Positions 62,793-64,000 of a stretch of DNA of 64,000 nucleotides are shown piece by piece; position 1 is the first letter of the stretch; every line of letters starts with the position of its first letter. The notes beneath the pieces are model-generated. The model was given only the letters and a program-made list of their open reading frames with translations. It was not told the DNA's origin and made no database searches. The stretch spans positions 62,001-126,000 of the forward strand of contig NZ_AVQK01000015.1 in assembly GCF_001401755.1 (NCBI RefSeq). Reading direction: 5' to 3'. The DNA comes from Aquimarina longa SW024 (GTDB lineage Bacteria > Bacteroidota > Bacteroidia > Flavobacteriales > Flavobacteriaceae). Position numbers and translations under genes: made by a program.

Positions 62793-63221
62793 TTATTGAG
62801 GTACTGATTTTACTATAGTTTTCTCTATGAAATCTTTGCAGTACTCCTTGATTTGGTTTCTAGTTTTTGTAAATGCAGCATGAATTTCTTCTTCTGTTCC
62901 TTCTACTTTAGAAGGATCAAAGAAATTATAGTGTAAACGTTCTGCTTTTCCTGGAAAGAAAGGACATCTTTCTTTAGCATTATCACAGACAGTAATAATA
63001 TAATCAAAAGATATATCTAAATATTCATCCAGATTATTAGAAGTATGTTCTGAGATATCAATCTCCTCTTCTTTCATTATTGCTATTGCTCTAGGGTTTA
63101 CTCCATGAGTCTCTACGCCTGCACTATAGATAGTTGCATTTTTTTTTGCAAAAAATTTTAAATAGCCTTCTGCCATTTGGCTTCGGCAAGAATTACCTGT
63201 ACATAGTACTAAAACATTCAT
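62793..63221 (-). CDS. arsC: Arsenate reductase, thioredoxin-coupled type
   Basis: 142 aa. Low-molecular-weight phosphatase fold with P-loop CTGNSCRSQMAEG (first Cys at 7) and the two resolving Cys in TVCDNAKERCPFF (near 79 and 86), the pattern of Staphylococcus-type ArsC. It reduces arsenate with electrons from thioredoxin. Chromosomal gene just outside the element, in an operon with the acetyltransferase 16 bp upstream. Confidence 0.88.
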   Translation of the reverse strand: MNVLVLCTGNSCRSQMAEGYLKFFAKKNATIYSAGVETHGVNPRAIAIMKEEEIDISEHTSNNLDEYLDISFDYIITVCDNAKERCPFFPGKAERLHYNFFDPSKVEGTEEEIHAAFTKTRNQIKEYCKDFIEKTIVKSVPQ

Positions 63222-63237
63222 AATGTGGTTTTTGTGG

Positions 63238-63744
63238 TTATATTATTTTTTTACTTCTTCGTTCTAAAATGGTGTTATCATACCATTTATTATGTAATTT
63301 GGCTACCTTCTCTCTATAGCCTATTTCTCTAAATCCTAAGCTTTTATGCAATATAATACTAGTATTGTTGTTACTAAATACCGAAGCTTGCAAGGTCCAA
63401 ATCCCCGTTTGCTCACTCTCTTTAATCAATTGAGATAGGAGTAATTTCCCAACACCTCTGCCTCTATATTTTTTTGAAACATAAATGCTTACTTCTCCGA
63501 CCCCTTTATACACTTTTCGTTTTGATATAGGGGATAGTGCTGCCCAACCTAGTATTTTTTCCTTAACGATTGCTTTAATTCTACATGATTTTATATGAGA
63601 ATTATCCCATTGTTTCCAGCTAGGCACTTCAGTTTCAAAAGTAGCTATTCCTGTATCAATTCCTTCTTGATAAATAGTAGAAATCATTGACCAATCTTCT
63701 TTTGTAAAGTGCGCTATTTGGATCTCATTATTCATTAGCAACAA
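63238..63744 (-). CDS. GNAT acetyltransferase, ArsN-like
   Basis: 168 aa. GNAT of the phosphinothricin acetyltransferase group: IYQEGIDTGIATFET, WAALSPISKRKVYKGVGEVSIYV, RGRGVGKLLLSQLI and ASVFSNNNTSIILHKSLGF. In ars operons such enzymes (ArsN1) acetylate arsinothricin. The operon context supports that, but the substrate is inferred. ATG 63744 or 63735 could be the start; both overlap the previous stop region. Confidence 0.75.
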   Translation of the reverse strand: MLLMNNEIQIAHFTKEDWSMISTIYQEGIDTGIATFETEVPSWKQWDNSHIKSCRIKAIVKEKILGWAALSPISKRKVYKGVGEVSIYVSKKYRGRGVGKLLLSQLIKESEQTGIWTLQASVFSNNNTSIILHKSLGFREIGYREKVAKLHNKWYDNTILERRSKKII

Positions 63745-64000
63745 CCACTACCAGGAGCACAAGAAGATACTTCTGCGGTATCTGTTTCAGAAATTCCACA
63801 AGCCTCTTTAGCTTTACAATCAGTAGGGTTTACAGTCAGTTTTAGAATCAATTGCGAGTCTTTGATTTCATAATCCAAAACATGCAAATGTGCCGTATGA
63901 AATGTTGTATTTCCATATTCTATTTTCACTGTAGCTTCCATCTCATAAGTTTTTATCGTGCCAACTTTTCTCAGAATTCCTAAGGCTTTATAGGCACTCA
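63735..64000 (-). CDS. Cys-tailed protein of the ars operon, start outside window
   Basis: The frame is open from the window edge. Visible is a beta-rich segment (KIEYGNTTFHTAHLHVLDYE, then LILKLTVNPTDCKAKEACGI) and a final CAPGSGCC. The pattern recalls the C-terminal part of the DUF6428 family often next to arsC in Bacteroidota, but the match is loose. An ATG at 63941 would give 68 aa; the open frame before it suggests the real gene starts beyond the window. The Cys pairs may bind arsenite or other metals. Confidence 0.55.
   Translation of the reverse strand, partial: SAYKALGILRKVGTIKTYEMEATVKIEYGNTTFHTAHLHVLDYEIKDSQLILKLTVNPTDCKAKEACGISETDTAEVSSCAPGSGCC

Noticed and set aside
1..64000. tRNA, rRNA or tmRNA genes
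   Set aside because: I saw no cloverleaf or rRNA signature; the attachment site is a terminator and not a tRNA end.

Overview
The window is about one third GC and reads as the chromosome of a marine-type flavobacterium (Bacteroidota, Flavobacteriaceae; Aquimarina or a relative is my guess, an inference only). Supporting signs are TAnnTTTG-type -7 promoter boxes, a TonB-dependent receptor paired with a lipoprotein, the Bacteroidota forms of LpxH, OlsF, Tdk and the tyrosine integrase, and A/T-rich, SD-poor gene starts.

Layout. 0-2 kb: end of a TonB receptor, its lipoprotein partner, and three diverged copies of one ~100-nt structured RNA, each closed by its own terminator. 2-16 kb: housekeeping genes (HxlR regulator with a divergent NmrA-like reductase, queD, lpxH, ABC ATPase, prolyl oligopeptidase, asd, mscL, alr-tdk, rsmI, hopJ-like, M50-like peptidase) and two very small membrane proteins. 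16-17.4 kb: a gene-free stretch with two terminators that have no gene in front of them. 17.4-29 kb: one co-directional operon for a type II secretion / type IV pilus-like machine (major pilin, prepilin peptidase, GspE, GspD, GspL, GspM, two lipoproteins, GspC/PilP, three minor pilins, GspF). All four pilin-like proteins carry Ala rather than Gly before the cleavage site. 29-38 kb: TerB-like protein, a minus-strand signalling operon (coiled-coil protein, longin/roadblock-like protein, Ras-like GTPase, hybrid histidine kinase), fbp, a GNAT enzyme, lysC and an olsF-type double acyltransferase.

38.2-62.75 kb is an inserted element of about 24.5 kb. A 21-bp direct repeat with one mismatch lies at both ends. 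The repeat is one arm of a terminator hairpin that is halved on the left and complete on the right, so the insertion appears to have split a chromosomal terminator between olsF and an ars operon. From left to right the element carries: a tyrosine integrase; a type VI secretion cargo (immunity-like membrane protein, 1058-aa VasX-like toxin, PAAR protein, VgrG); small regulators; an unrecognised compact minus-strand operon (50.4-58.4 kb) with a membrane-anchored M15 lysin, small beta-rich proteins, coiled-coil proteins and a 1011-aa polyvalent protein (metallopeptidase, transglutaminase-like, basic tail); a likely replication origin with nine ACTACA repeats around an AT-rich palindrome; a truncated VirE/VapE-like helicase; and excisionase-type genes, one of them broken by an IS3-family insertion with a programmed frameshift.

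The 50.4-58.4 kb operon is the best candidate for an undescribed system. It has a lysin and a polyvalent protein like those packaged by phages, but I see no terminase, portal, tail, relaxase or coupling protein. After the right end the chromosome resumes with arsC, an ArsN-like acetyltransferase and a Cys-tailed protein cut by the window edge.
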